Positions 7,736 through 17,136 of a stretch of 58,577 bases of DNA are shown here, in pieces. The position numbers were made by a program, and so were the translations under genes. The notes beneath the pieces were generated by a model. That model was not told where the DNA came from. It saw nothing but the letters and a program-made list of their open reading frames with translations, and searched no databases. The stretch comes from Nitrospirota bacterium (GTDB lineage Bacteria; Nitrospirota; Thermodesulfovibrionia; UBA6902; DSMQ01): positions 1 to 58,577 of the forward strand of contig JACRGX010000044.1 in assembly GCA_016212185.1 (NCBI GenBank). Reading direction: 5' to 3'. Position 1 is the stretch's first letter. Each line of letters begins with the position of its first letter.

Positions 7736-9292
7736 TTACCCCTTTTGCAGTTTCTCGTAAATCCGGGCATTTTCAATGGCAATGCCGCAGACTTCTGCAA
7801 GAGAGGCGGAAAAAGTAATGTCTTCATCTGAAAACTGCCTTGGTGTGTCAGTCAGCAGCCTTAAAACGCCTATAACGCTTCCCTTTGCAGTAATAGGAAG
7901 GGTAAGAATACTTTTTATCCCCTCTTTGCGGGCCTCTTTCTGGTAATGGACCCTCGGGTCAGTGGCTACGTCATAAATGGCTACTGGCTTGGTCTGGAGG
8001 GCTTCTTTTATGTTTTCCTCAAAATCAACAGGGCCTCTTTTCAGGTATTTTTCACTAAGCCCTGAAGCGGCTACGAGCTCCAGCTTCTTCCCTGTGTCGT
8101 CCAAAAGCCTGATGGTAGCTGCCTTGAGCTTCATCACCTCTGGGAGCATTCTCACTATCATATCAAGCACTTCGCTAAATTTTAAGGATGAACTGACAGC
8201 CTTAGTAACCTGTTCAAATACCCGCAGATATTCCCTTGCGCGCGAAACTGTAGTCTCAAACTTCCTCGCATTTATAATGCCTATGGCAGCCTGCTCGGCA
8301 ATCGCAGCCATAAACTTTAAATCTTCATCACTGTATTTCACTGGTTCGGCAGTGTACATCCTTAAAACCCCGATTACTTCTTTTTTGAATTTTACGGGTA
8401 TTGATAATATGCTTCGTATGCCTTCTGACTCTGCCTCTTCACGGTATCTTGCATTGGCGTCTGATGTAATGTCGTAGATGGAAACCGCCTTGCCTGATAA
8501 GGCGTCGTCTATGCTTTTATCATAGGCTACGGGGCCTTTATTAATATATCCGGGGCTGAGGCCGTGGCTGGCGGCGACTTCAAGCTTCTGCGTCTCCTTG
8601 TTAAGAAGCCTTAGCATGCTGGCCTTAACATTCATTACCTTAACGGCATTTGTCACAATCAGATTCAACACCTCATCAAGTGAGAGGCTTGAACTGATGG
8701 CCTTGCAGATATTTTGATAGCTTTCAAGATAAACCTTTTTTTCAAAAATTTTGTCTGCACAGTCAGGACACATGCCGTGCGTAAAAACGCCAAACCCTTC
8801 ATCGGTTAAACGCTTCTCAATCTGTTCCCATAAATTTTCATCAATCCTGATTTTTTTGCACCAGGCGCATATCGGTATCAGCCTGTTTTTTCTCTCCCTC
8901 CGCATATTGGTTTCCACTTCAGCAAATACCCTGTCATTATTTCTAAGGACGGAAACTGCGCCGACTGTTTTACTTTTTCTGAAGACAGGACTTGATTTCT
9001 CCTCTATGCGTTTTCTTTCATTATTTTTATCTTTAAGAAAAAGGTCTTTGACAACCGTCTTCATTGACTGAAGGCAGAGATTTAAAGGATATTCATAGGG
9101 TTGAAGCTTTATTCCGGAGTCATCCTCATAAGATAACAGCGCCTCGCAGTTTTTTCCAACAGCCTCTTCAAAGGAGATGCCTGTCAGTATTTCAGCGCTC
9201 CTGTTCCAATATGTAATCTTCCTTTCAGTATTTGTGCAATAAACTGCGTCAGGGATATTGTCAAGGATATCAAGGTATATATTATTGAACAT
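7736..9292 (-). CDS. PAS - Cys4 motif - GAF - GAF sensor protein without output domain
   Basis: 518 aa. Residues about 5-120 form a PAS domain (DNIPDAVYCTNTERKITYWNR). Residues about 140-185 hold two Cys pairs, CAWC and CPDC, a small metal-binding-like module often found in PAS/GAF kinases. Two GAF domains follow, about 190-345 and 355-512, with similar sequences (SLSLDEVLNLIV / SLKFSEVLDMIV; EGIRSILSIPV / EGIKSILTLPI), so the second is probably an internal duplication. No kinase, GGDEF, HD-GYP or DNA-binding domain follows, so it must signal through a partner. No membrane span is visible; it is likely cytoplasmic. Confidence 0.8.
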   Translation of the reverse strand: MFNNIYLDILDNIPDAVYCTNTERKITYWNRSAEILTGISFEEAVGKNCEALLSYEDDSGIKLQPYEYPLNLCLQSMKTVVKDLFLKDKNNERKRIEEKSSPVFRKSKTVGAVSVLRNNDRVFAEVETNMRRERKNRLIPICAWCKKIRIDENLWEQIEKRLTDEGFGVFTHGMCPDCADKIFEKKVYLESYQNICKAISSSLSLDEVLNLIVTNAVKVMNVKASMLRLLNKETQKLEVAASHGLSPGYINKGPVAYDKSIDDALSGKAVSIYDITSDANARYREEAESEGIRSILSIPVKFKKEVIGVLRMYTAEPVKYSDEDLKFMAAIAEQAAIGIINARKFETTVSRAREYLRVFEQVTKAVSSSLKFSEVLDMIVRMLPEVMKLKAATIRLLDDTGKKLELVAASGLSEKYLKRGPVDFEENIKEALQTKPVAIYDVATDPRVHYQKEARKEGIKSILTLPITAKGSVIGVLRLLTDTPRQFSDEDITFSASLAEVCGIAIENARIYEKLQKG

Positions 9293-9344
9293 TGTATATT
9301 ATAGCATCTTTTATTTTTCGAACTACCCCGCTGCTTGCAGAGGG

Positions 9345-9422
9345 GTATCCTAAAGTCTCCCCTTCCTTAACGGGAGGGGATGAAGGGGAGGGTAAAATTA
9401 CAACCCTCACAGGGGGAGAGAA
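9345..9422. repeat. GC-rich dispersed repeat
   Basis: Words such as ctccccttccttaacggg and gggatgaaggggaggg pair as an imperfect palindrome. The same words occur at 25911-26009 and 40885-41020. The related CCCCCCTTTG/CAAAGGGGGG form lies inside two genes, at 34677-34724, 35874-35920 and 49857-49902. Confidence 0.75.
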
Positions 9423-9462
9423 GTATAAGGACACCCCACAACAGAAACTGTAGGGTAAAAAT

Positions 9463-10665
9463 TTATTGAAAATTATGCAGGAGCCATTTTTTTGTCTCTG
9501 TCCGTGTTTTTATTTCGCCTTTAAACTGAGCCTTCTGAACTGCTGACAGTATTCCCCCTATTTTTCTGCCGCGGTATATTTTTAATATTTTTTGTATATC
9601 ATTGCCGTTTAACAAAACTTTATTTTTTATCTTCAGATATTCATCCGCCCTGCCTAAAAGCGTTTTTCTGTTATATCCTTTTATCAAAGACAAAAGTATG
9701 CACACCTCAAAGACCCTGCCGCCCGAGGCATTAAAGATTTTAAAAAGAATGTCTTTGGAGATTCTCCCCCGTGATACAGGAGCCGCTGAATATCCGCAGT
9801 GGATTTCTCCCAGGGCCTTTCTGATAGACCTGCTTACCTTCAGGCGTGTCTTCTCCACTGTATCGTCATGGTCCGGCAAAAGCAAGGCAAGCCTTATTAA
9901 CCCTGCCCTGTCAAGCCCCTGACTTATTTCTCCGCTCAGCAGTTCCTTGATTTTTTTAGAAGCATTCTTTAGATAAACATCAAACCCGGCAAGCAGTTTC
10001 ATATTTGACAGCCGGCTGTCTGCATGAAATACTTTTTCCAGAACTTTGTCTTTGCGGCACTCACTGAGGCATTTAACTGCATTCTTATTCTTGAGAATTT
10101 TGAAAATTTCCTCAGTTATCCTCTCAGACGCCACTTTAGCCAGACCGTTTCTGTAATGTTTCAGGTTTCTCCTCGTATCCGGTTCAATCTTAAAATTCAG
10201 CTCTGCGGCAAGCCTGTATGCCCTGATAATTCTTAACGGGTCGTCTGACAGGTTCTTCATTCTCACTGCCTTAATAATGTGTTCGTTAATATCCTCTCTT
10301 CCGCCAAACGGGTCAATAATGCCCGATACGGGCGACCAGGCAATTGCATTAACTGTAAAGTCCCGCCTCTTTAAGTCCTCATTTATTGAGCCCTGCAGGT
10401 TTGAGAAATCAAGGATTTCTTTGTTTTTTAAAACCACCCGGTATGTCATTTCAGGCTTTAATGTGACAAAGGTCCCACTGAATTTACCGGCAGTTTCCCG
10501 TGCAATATTTTCTGCGCTGCCGTGCAGGATGAAATCCTTGTCTTTTGATATTATGCCTCTCAGTAAATCGCGGATGTATCCGCCTACAAGAAAAACCTGC
10601 CGGCCGGCAGTTGAAAAAATCCATGTATTGACTGAATTGGACAGGATTGCTGCAGATATTTTCAT
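9463..10665 (-). CDS. CCA tRNA nucleotidyltransferase / poly(A) polymerase family protein
   Basis: 400 aa from the ATG at 10665; an in-frame TTG at 10701 is less likely. Class II nucleotidyltransferase head: FLVGGYIRDLLRG, then KDKDFILHG with the catalytic Asp pair, the RRDFTVNAIAW motif, and DPFGGREDI before the neck region (DDPLRIIRAYRLAAELNF). It therefore belongs to the family that adds CCA or A residues to tRNA 3' ends. The C-terminal half is divergent and lacks a clear HD domain. Family members may be full CCA-adding, A-adding or CC-adding enzymes, and the sequence alone does not separate them. No clear ribosome site is seen. Confidence 0.85.
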   Translation of the reverse strand: MKISAAILSNSVNTWIFSTAGRQVFLVGGYIRDLLRGIISKDKDFILHGSAENIARETAGKFSGTFVTLKPEMTYRVVLKNKEILDFSNLQGSINEDLKRRDFTVNAIAWSPVSGIIDPFGGREDINEHIIKAVRMKNLSDDPLRIIRAYRLAAELNFKIEPDTRRNLKHYRNGLAKVASERITEEIFKILKNKNAVKCLSECRKDKVLEKVFHADSRLSNMKLLAGFDVYLKNASKKIKELLSGEISQGLDRAGLIRLALLLPDHDDTVEKTRLKVSRSIRKALGEIHCGYSAAPVSRGRISKDILFKIFNASGGRVFEVCILLSLIKGYNRKTLLGRADEYLKIKNKVLLNGNDIQKILKIYRGRKIGGILSAVQKAQFKGEIKTRTETKKWLLHNFQ

Positions 10666-10809
10666 AAATTGATTATATAGATTTTTTACTGTAAAATACA
10701 AACAATCATCTGAGAACTTTTTATGAATCGCGGGTGCAGGATACGGTGCAAAAAATAAAAGTTGAATTAACCCCGCTGGAAGCCGCTTAGAAACACTACA
10801 CTAACCAGG

Positions 10810-12861
10810 CTAACTGCGCAGTTCTGCCCTGAATGAATCTGCCAACTGCTTGAGTATCTTTGAGTGTATAAGGTCAACTTCGCTGTCGGTAAGCGTCCTG
10901 TCCCCTGCCCTGTAACGTATGGCAAAGGCAAGGCTCTTTTTTCCTTCAGGAATATGGGCGCCCGTATAAATATCAAACAGGCTGACAGACTCTATCATAT
11001 CCGGCTCAGCGTTTAAAATAGCTGCGCTGACGTCAGCCGATTTAATTTCATTTAAAACAACTATTGCCATATCCCTTTCAACATAAGGATATTTCGGCAG
11101 CGGCCTGTAAGTAATTCCTGCTGGGATATTAAGCAAAAGTTTTTCCGCATCAAGCTCAAATAAATATATTTCGCCTGATATGTCAAAGCCCTGTGCCGCG
11201 GCAGGATGAAGGGCACCTATTGAGCCTATAACCATATTGCCTGCTCTGACAGCACAGGATTTTCCGGGATGAAGATACGGCTCACAGAATCCTTCAGCGG
11301 CAAAAGAATAATCCTGTATCCTTAGTTCAGCAAAAAGACCTTCCAGCGCTCCCTTTAAATCATAAAATCCGTCATGCTTTCCCTGCCACAAAGATGAAGA
11401 ATCCGCTCCCTTTAAATACACTGCGGATAAACGCAGCGGTTCTGCAGGAAGTTTTTGCCCTGAGGGTAAAAACACCTTTGAAAGTTCAAAAAACCTGAGC
11501 GATTTTTCACCGCGGCTCAAGTTTAATCTAACATTTTCAAGTAAGGCGGGAATAAGCGTAGTGCGGAGCGCCTCATCCTCATTTTTCAGGGGATTTCTTA
11601 TTTTAATCAGGTTCCTTCTCGCATCATCCGGTGAAAGCATTAATTTGTCAAAAGCCGAAGGATTTAAGAAACTGTAGTTGATTGCCTCCGAATATCCTGA
11701 TTTCCTCAAAGACTCTGTAACCGTCTTGATGAGATTCCGCATGGCAGGAAGCTCTGACTGCATTCTAATCGCAGGCAGTGTGGCAGGGATTTTATCATAG
11801 CCGTAAAGCCTCGCTATCTCTTCTATCACATCAATATCGCATCGGACGTCCTGTCTGTAACATGGAGGGACTACCGTAGGCCCGTCCCCTTCCCTCTTTA
11901 TTTTAAATCCGAGCCGGGTAAGCAACTCCTCTGCCCTCTGCGGATTGATGTCAATCCCCAGAACTGCATTTATCTTTGAAAATTTAAACGGAATCTGTAC
12001 GGGTATGAAAGAAGCGGGATAGTTATCAGCCATTGCAGAGACTTCCCCGCCGGCAATCTCCGCAATAAGATGAGCGGCCCTGTCTAATGCCTTTATGAGC
12101 CCCTCTATATCTGCGCCTCTTTCAAATCTGTAAGATGATTCTGTGCTGAGATTAAGCGTCTTTGAAGTCCTTCTGACTGATGCAGGATTAAAGCAGGCGC
12201 TTTCAAGAAGTATATTTACTGTATCTCCGGCAACCTCTGTATTAAGTCCGCCCATGACGCCTGCTATTGCAACAGGTTTTTCCTTATCCCATATCAAAAG
12301 CATTTCACTGCTCAAAGTCCTTTCATCATTATCAAGAGTGAGGAATTTATCTGTACTGCCGGCTTGCCTGACGACAATGCTGCTGCCGGAAAGTTTATCA
12401 AGGTCAAAAGCATGAAGGGGATGCCCCATTTCCAAGAGAACATAATTGGTAATATCCACGACATTATTCTTGGCCCTTATCCCGTGTAATTCAAGCCTTT
12501 CGGAAATTCTCTGAGGCGACGGCGCAATCCTTACTCCGCGGATTATCCTTGCGGAATACCGCATGCAAAGCCCTGCGTCTTTGATTTCAACTGCAGGGCG
12601 CTCTACTGCTCCGCTCTCAGAAACAGATATGTGAGGTTGCTTTAACGTCAGTCCTAAGACAGCGGATATTTCACGTGCAATGCCGTTTATGCTCAAACAG
12701 TCGGGCCTGTTCGGAGGAACATTGACTTCCAGCAGGGTATCATCTTCGGTCTCCTCCATTCCCTCAACTTCCAGTCCTGACATAGTAAGGGTTTCCGCTA
12801 TTTCCTGCGGTGTAAGGGAAAACTCAACAAATTCCTTAAGCCAGTTAATAGAAGCTTTCAA
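10810..12861 (-). CDS. pheT: Phenylalanyl-tRNA synthetase beta subunit, short form
   Basis: 683 aa, about 100 residues shorter than the usual 785-800. The N-terminus MKASINWLKEFVEF ... MSGLEVEGMEETE joins directly to LLEVNVPPNRPDCLSINGIARE. The OB-fold tRNA-binding domain normally found near residues 40-150 is therefore absent. The B3/B4 editing region, the B5 domain, the catalytic-like module (DIDVIEEIARLYGYDKIP) and the C-terminal FDX-ACB domain (YPYVERDMAIVV to the end) are all present. It is the last gene of the thrS-infC-rpmI-rplT-pheS-pheT run. A short spacer with a ggggtcaag word repeat separates it from pheS. Confidence 0.95.
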   Translation of the reverse strand: MKASINWLKEFVEFSLTPQEIAETLTMSGLEVEGMEETEDDTLLEVNVPPNRPDCLSINGIAREISAVLGLTLKQPHISVSESGAVERPAVEIKDAGLCMRYSARIIRGVRIAPSPQRISERLELHGIRAKNNVVDITNYVLLEMGHPLHAFDLDKLSGSSIVVRQAGSTDKFLTLDNDERTLSSEMLLIWDKEKPVAIAGVMGGLNTEVAGDTVNILLESACFNPASVRRTSKTLNLSTESSYRFERGADIEGLIKALDRAAHLIAEIAGGEVSAMADNYPASFIPVQIPFKFSKINAVLGIDINPQRAEELLTRLGFKIKREGDGPTVVPPCYRQDVRCDIDVIEEIARLYGYDKIPATLPAIRMQSELPAMRNLIKTVTESLRKSGYSEAINYSFLNPSAFDKLMLSPDDARRNLIKIRNPLKNEDEALRTTLIPALLENVRLNLSRGEKSLRFFELSKVFLPSGQKLPAEPLRLSAVYLKGADSSSLWQGKHDGFYDLKGALEGLFAELRIQDYSFAAEGFCEPYLHPGKSCAVRAGNMVIGSIGALHPAAAQGFDISGEIYLFELDAEKLLLNIPAGITYRPLPKYPYVERDMAIVVLNEIKSADVSAAILNAEPDMIESVSLFDIYTGAHIPEGKKSLAFAIRYRAGDRTLTDSEVDLIHSKILKQLADSFRAELRS

Positions 12862-12963
12862 TTAAACAACTCCTTAAATTGAGTAGGATTCAAGGGGTCA
12901 AGGGGTCAAGTAAAAACCTTAAAAATAAACACTTGAATCCTCAAATCCTTGAACCCTGTTGTA

Positions 12964-13980
12964 TCAGAACTGCTCCAAAAATCTCTTATCATTTTCAAAA
13001 AATAATCTTATGTCATCAATGCCGTATTTGAGCATTGTAATCCTTTCTATCCCCATTCCGAATGCAAAGCCGGTGTACGCTTCAGGGTCATATCCGACCA
13101 TTTCAAACACCCTCGGGTTAATCATGCCGGCGCCCAAAATTTCAATCCAGCCGGTGTTTTTGCAAACCTTGCATCCTGTTCCGCCGCATATTACACAGCC
13201 GATATCAATTTCCGCCGACGGCTCTGTAAAAGGGAAAAAGCTTGGTCTGAATCTTACCGGGATTTTAGGTCCGAATATCTGATGAATGAATACTTCCAGA
13301 ACTCCCTTAAGGTCGCTCATTGTGATATGGCTGTCAACCATAAACCCTTCTATCTGCTGAAACATCGGAGTGTGGCTTACGTCTGCATCGCACCTGTATA
13401 CCTTGCCCGGCGCAATGACTCTGAGGGGCGGGCGGTTTTTCTTCATCACATGCACCTGAACCGGCGACGTATGAGTTCTTAAAACAACATCGTCAGTGAT
13501 ATAAAACGTGTCCTGCATATCCCTTGCCGGGTGGTCCTGGGGCATATTAAGGGCTTCAAAATTGTAATAATCCAGTTCTACCTCAGGCCCCTCTTCTATC
13601 CTGAACCCTAAGGACAGAAAGACATCCACAATCTCATCAAGCACCCTGCTTGTGGGATGCTGGTGTCCGCAAGGAATGTAATACCCGGAAACTGTCACAT
13701 CAATACGGTTGGCTTTAAGGCTGTTTTCCAGTTCAGCGCTTTTAAAAAATTCTTCCTGTTTTCTAAGAATGGATTCTATTTCAGTTTTGACTTCATTGAG
13801 GACCCGGCCGTACTCGGGCCGATGTTTGTTCGGAATAGAGTTCAGAGACTTCAGCTTTCCGGTGAGAATTCCTTTTTTCCCTAAAAATTTTACCCTGACA
13901 GCCTGAATGGTCTTTGAGTCTTTTGCTTTATTTACTTCTTCTCTAACGAGGTCTTTTATGGAGAGAATGTCTTCAATCAT
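12964..13980 (-). CDS. pheS: Phenylalanyl-tRNA synthetase alpha subunit
   Basis: 338 aa, normal length. An N-terminal coiled-coil tRNA-contact arm (about 1-90) is followed by the class II catalytic core: [19 protein letters not shown], motif 2 region [22 protein letters not shown], and motif 3 region [18 protein letters not shown]. It forms the alpha2-beta2 enzyme with the downstream pheT product and charges tRNA-Phe. The Cys set [12 protein letters not shown] is a feature of bacterial PheS. Between rplT and pheS lies a short spacer of word-like repeats (13981-14071). Confidence 0.96.
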   Translation of the reverse strand: MIEDILSIKDLVREEVNKAKDSKTIQAVRVKFLGKKGILTGKLKSLNSIPNKHRPEYGRVLNEVKTEIESILRKQEEFFKSAELENSLKANRIDVTVSGYYIPCGHQHPTSRVLDEIVDVFLSLGFRIEEGPEVELDYYNFEALNMPQDHPARDMQDTFYITDDVVLRTHTSPVQVHVMKKNRPPLRVIAPGKVYRCDADVSHTPMFQQIEGFMVDSHITMSDLKGVLEVFIHQIFGPKIPVRFRPSFFPFTEPSAEIDIGCVICGGTGCKVCKNTGWIEILGAGMINPRVFEMVGYDPEAYTGFAFGMGIERITMLKYGIDDIRLFFENDKRFLEQF

Positions 13981-14071
13981 GCGCCAGTGTCAGTAATCAG
14001 TTGTCAGTGTTCAGCAGATGCTCTCACTAATCACTCTACTCTACGAGCCGTAGGCGAGTCGTAGACTGATA

Positions 14072-14422
14072 CTATTTACTTTTTATGGTTTCACAAAGCT
14101 CGCTGAAGGCCTTCGGGTCAGTTAAGGCTATGTCTGCGAGTGTTTTTCTGTTAAGCTTTATGCCTGCCTTTGACATACCCTTCATAAACTGGCTGTATGT
14201 CATGCCAAGCGCCCTGACAGCGGCATTAATCCTTATAATCCATAATGAACGGAAATCTCTCTTTTTTGCCCTTCTGTCTTTGTAGGCATACTGAAGCGCC
14301 CTGTCAACCGCTTCCGTTGCAATTCTGTAAAGACGGCTTTTGGCGCCGTAATAACCCGTTGCCAGCTTAAGTATTTTTTTCCTTCTTCTTCTTGTCTTAA
14401 AACCACCCTTTGCCCTTGGCAT
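14072..14422 (-). CDS. rplT: 50S ribosomal protein L20
   Basis: 116 aa, typical length. Basic N-terminus ([20 protein letters not shown]) and the conserved [16 protein letters not shown]-type core, seen here as [19 protein letters not shown]. It binds 23S rRNA early in assembly and in many bacteria represses the infC-rpmI-rplT messenger. It follows rpmI by 93 bp in the classic IF3-L35-L20 order. The gap holds a gaactcagaacac-type word repeat, and a ggagga ribosome site lies before the ATG. Confidence 0.97.
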   Translation of the reverse strand: MPRAKGGFKTRRRRKKILKLATGYYGAKSRLYRIATEAVDRALQYAYKDRRAKKRDFRSLWIIRINAAVRALGMTYSQFMKGMSKAGIKLNRKTLADIALTDPKAFSELCETIKSK

Positions 14423-14515
14423 CTATCCTCCATAAAATTCAGAACACAGAACTAAGAACTCAGATTTCAGACTAACTCCCTAATTTGTAAAATATCTGGG
14501 CTCTGTATTTATTAT

Positions 14516-14713
14516 TTATCCGTATGGCAACAATCTTTTAATGTTACCACAATCGGCTTTATCAATCAACCCCCTTTTTCTTAGCTGCTTTGTTCTCTTT
14601 GAAGGCTTGCCTGTAAGGAGGTGGCTTCTGAATGCTTTACCCCGCTTTATCTTGCCTTTCTTGGTCAGCTTGAATCTCTTTGCCGCGCCTTTGTGTGTTT
14701 TTAATTTTGGCAT
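14516..14713 (-). CDS. rpmI: 50S ribosomal protein L35
   Basis: 65 aa, typical length. [24 protein letters not shown] is the family signature and the C-terminus ends in IKRLLPYG. It lies 36 bp after infC and before rplT, as in most bacteria. A strong gggggaa-type ribosome site precedes the ATG. L35 sits on the 50S subunit near L20. Confidence 0.97.
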   Translation of the reverse strand: MPKLKTHKGAAKRFKLTKKGKIKRGKAFRSHLLTGKPSKRTKQLRKRGLIDKADCGNIKRLLPYG

Positions 14714-14749
14714 TCTGTTTTCCCCCTGAATTGATCTAATTAACTATAC

Positions 14750-15250
14750 TTAACCTGCTTTAGGCGAAAGCACCATTGTCATGTGGTTGCCTTCTAATCT
14801 GGCTTTTTGCTCAATATTAGCCGTCCCGGAAATCTCCTGAATAATTTTATCAAAAAATTTTTTTGATAACGAGGCATGTACAATTTCCCTGCCCCTGAAG
14901 AAGATTGTTACCTTTGCCTTGTTGCCTTCTTCTATAAAACGCTTTATATTTTTTATCTTTAAATCAAGGTCGTGTTCATTAATCTGCGGCCTCATCTTTA
15001 CTTCCTTAACCACGATTATCTTGTGCTTGGTTGTGTTTTTCTTGCTCATCTGATAACGGTACTTGCCGTAATCCATTATCTTGCACACCGGAGGAGTTGC
15101 CCCGGGAGCCACCTCAATCAGGTCCAGGTCATGCTCAGCGGCAATATTTAACGCCTCTCTTATCGGCAGAATTCCCAACTGCGCGCCATCGTGTCCTATA
15201 ACCCTGACTTCTCTGGCCCTGATTCCTTCGTTTACTCTTAGTCCTTTTAT
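14750..15250 (-). CDS. infC: Translation initiation factor IF-3, AUA start
   Basis: 166 aa when read from ATA at 15250-15248. That start gives a complete IF-3 N-terminus (KGLRVNEGIRAREVRVIGHD), while the first ordinary start, TTG at 15178, would remove 24 conserved residues. AGGAGG lies 6 bases before the ATA, and the preceding in-frame codons are TTT and a TAA stop, so no ATG, GTG or TTG is available further upstream. IF-3 discriminates against non-AUG starts, and rare starts (AUU in E. coli infC) allow it to autoregulate. The thrS stop lies 3 bases upstream, so the two genes are coupled. Confidence 0.93.
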   Translation of the reverse strand: MKGLRVNEGIRAREVRVIGHDGAQLGILPIREALNIAAEHDLDLIEVAPGATPPVCKIMDYGKYRYQMSKKNTTKHKIIVVKEVKMRPQINEHDLDLKIKNIKRFIEEGNKAKVTIFFRGREIVHASLSKKFFDKIIQEISGTANIEQKARLEGNHMTMVLSPKAG

Positions 15251-15253
15251 AAA

Positions 15254-16984
15254 TTACCTCCTGTCTGTTGTCTCATCCCTAAGGATTGATTTTAGTTTTT
15301 CAAGGGGCATTTCACCTAAATTTTCCCCATTTCTTTTTCTGGCATTTACCGTTCCGCCTGCCATTTCCTTATCTCCTATTATACATAAATACGGAATTTT
15401 TGAAAGAGTCGCCTCCCGTATCTTATAGCCAATCTTTTCATTTTCCGTATTTAATTCAACCCTGAAGCCGTCTTTCTGAAATAATTCGGCAACGCTTTTT
15501 GCATATTCAGCCTGCCGCTCGGAGATGCTCAGTACGCAAAGTTGAACCGGAGCAAGCCACAGCGGAAACATCCCTGCATGGTGCTCAATCAGTATGCCAA
15601 AAAATCTTTCAAGGGAGCCCATAAGCGCCCTGTGCACCATTATCGGCCTGTAATCCTTATTATCCGCACCCCTGTAAGTCACATCAAGTCTTTCAGGAAT
15701 ATTAAAATCCACCTGTATTGTACTGCATTGCCACGGCCTGCCGAGGCAGTCTTTAACCTTTATATCAATCTTAGGCCCGTAAAAAACCCCTTCTCCCGGG
15801 TCCACACTGTATTGAAGCCCTTTGTGCTGAAGGGCGTTTTTAAGCGCATTTGTAGCCGTTTCCCAAATTTCCAGAGAGCCGACATATTTTTCAGGCCGAG
15901 TTGAAAGATAAATATCATATTCATTGAAGCCGAACGTCTTCAGGATAAAAATTGTGAAATCCAATACCCGGAGCACCTCATCCTCAATCTGGTCTTCACT
16001 GCAGAATATATGCGCATCGTCCTGCGTAAACCCCCTCACCCTCAGGAGCCCGTGAAGCACGCCTGAGCGCTCATATCTGTATACCGTTCCAAGCTCTGCA
16101 AAACGTATGGGAAGGTCCCTGTAACTTCTCAGGCGGCTTTTGTAAATTGAAATGTGAAAAGGGCAATTCATCGGCTTTATCTCATACTCCTGCCCTTCAA
16201 TCTCCATCGGCGAATACATGTTTTCAGAATAAAAATCCAGATGACCGGTCTTTCTCCACAGGTCCAGTTTTGCCATATGAGGCGTGTACAGGATTTTATA
16301 ACCTGCTTTCTGGTGCTCATCAGTCCAAAAATTTTCAATAATTTTCCTGATTGCGGCTCCCTTCGGGTGCCAGAGCACGAGCCCTGCGCCTATGTCGTCG
16401 TTAATGCTGAAGAGGTCCAGTTCTTTTCCGAGCCTCCTGTGGTCTCTTCTTTTTACCTCTTCAAGAAAATCAAGATATTTTTTCAGCGCATCCTTGTCAA
16501 AAAATGCCGTGCCGTAAATCCTCTGAAGCATTTTATTCTTCTCGTCCCCGCGCCAGTAGGCTCCGGCAACAGAGAGGAGCTTAAAAGCCTTAACCTCTTT
16601 TGTTGACTTTAAGTGAGGTCCGCGGCAGAGGTCTGTGAAACCTCCTTCTTCGTACACGGAAACAGTTTCATCCTGTATTTCCTCAAGAAGTTCAATCTTA
16701 TAAGGTTCGCCGAGTTCTTTAAAAAGTTCAACTGCCTCAGCCCTTGAAATATCTTTCCGCAAAAAAGGCCTGTTGGCCTTAATAATTTCCAGCATTTTTT
16801 CTTCAATTTTTTTCAGGTCTTCTTCAGCAATCGGCGTCCGACAGTCAAAATCATAATAAAAGCCCTCAGACGTAGAAGGTCCTATAGCGAGTTTTGCATC
16901 AGGATAAATTTCCTTTACGGCATGAGCCATTATGTGGGATGTGCTGTGGCGGTAAACCTCAAGCGTTTCGTTGTCTTTTTCCAA
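15254..16984 (-). CDS. thrS: Threonyl-tRNA synthetase lacking the TGS domain
   Basis: 576 aa, against about 640 usually. It begins directly with the editing domain (ETLEVYRHSTSHIMAHAV; editing-site motif HST(S)H), so the N-terminal TGS domain is absent. The class II core carries the zinc ligands (MNCPFHISIY), motif 2 (RYERSGVLHGLLRVRGFTQDDAHIF) and motif 3 (HRALMGSLERFFGILIEHHAG), plus an anticodon-binding domain (LAPVQLCVLSI to the end). The likely start is TTG at 16984; an in-frame TGA lies five codons further upstream, with only ATC and ATA between. It is the first gene of the translation operon. Confidence 0.93.
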   Translation of the reverse strand: MEKDNETLEVYRHSTSHIMAHAVKEIYPDAKLAIGPSTSEGFYYDFDCRTPIAEEDLKKIEEKMLEIIKANRPFLRKDISRAEAVELFKELGEPYKIELLEEIQDETVSVYEEGGFTDLCRGPHLKSTKEVKAFKLLSVAGAYWRGDEKNKMLQRIYGTAFFDKDALKKYLDFLEEVKRRDHRRLGKELDLFSINDDIGAGLVLWHPKGAAIRKIIENFWTDEHQKAGYKILYTPHMAKLDLWRKTGHLDFYSENMYSPMEIEGQEYEIKPMNCPFHISIYKSRLRSYRDLPIRFAELGTVYRYERSGVLHGLLRVRGFTQDDAHIFCSEDQIEDEVLRVLDFTIFILKTFGFNEYDIYLSTRPEKYVGSLEIWETATNALKNALQHKGLQYSVDPGEGVFYGPKIDIKVKDCLGRPWQCSTIQVDFNIPERLDVTYRGADNKDYRPIMVHRALMGSLERFFGILIEHHAGMFPLWLAPVQLCVLSISERQAEYAKSVAELFQKDGFRVELNTENEKIGYKIREATLSKIPYLCIIGDKEMAGGTVNARKRNGENLGEMPLEKLKSILRDETTDRR

Positions 16985-17136
16985 TTTTTCTATGATTCAA
17001 AAACCCCCATTCTTAACCTTAATTTTTAACTTTTAATTTTTAACTTATAACTTTATTCCCATGAAAGTATACCAGAACAACCCCCTAATATTCCAGAGTT
17101 TTTTAATTTTTCAATACTTTCTGATATTATATAGGC

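Noticed and set aside
12862-12963. Terminator or T-box between pheS and pheT
   Set aside because: The visible structure is a ggggtcaag word repeat with its partner cttgaaccc. No T-box sequence (aAgGGTGGtACC) was found.
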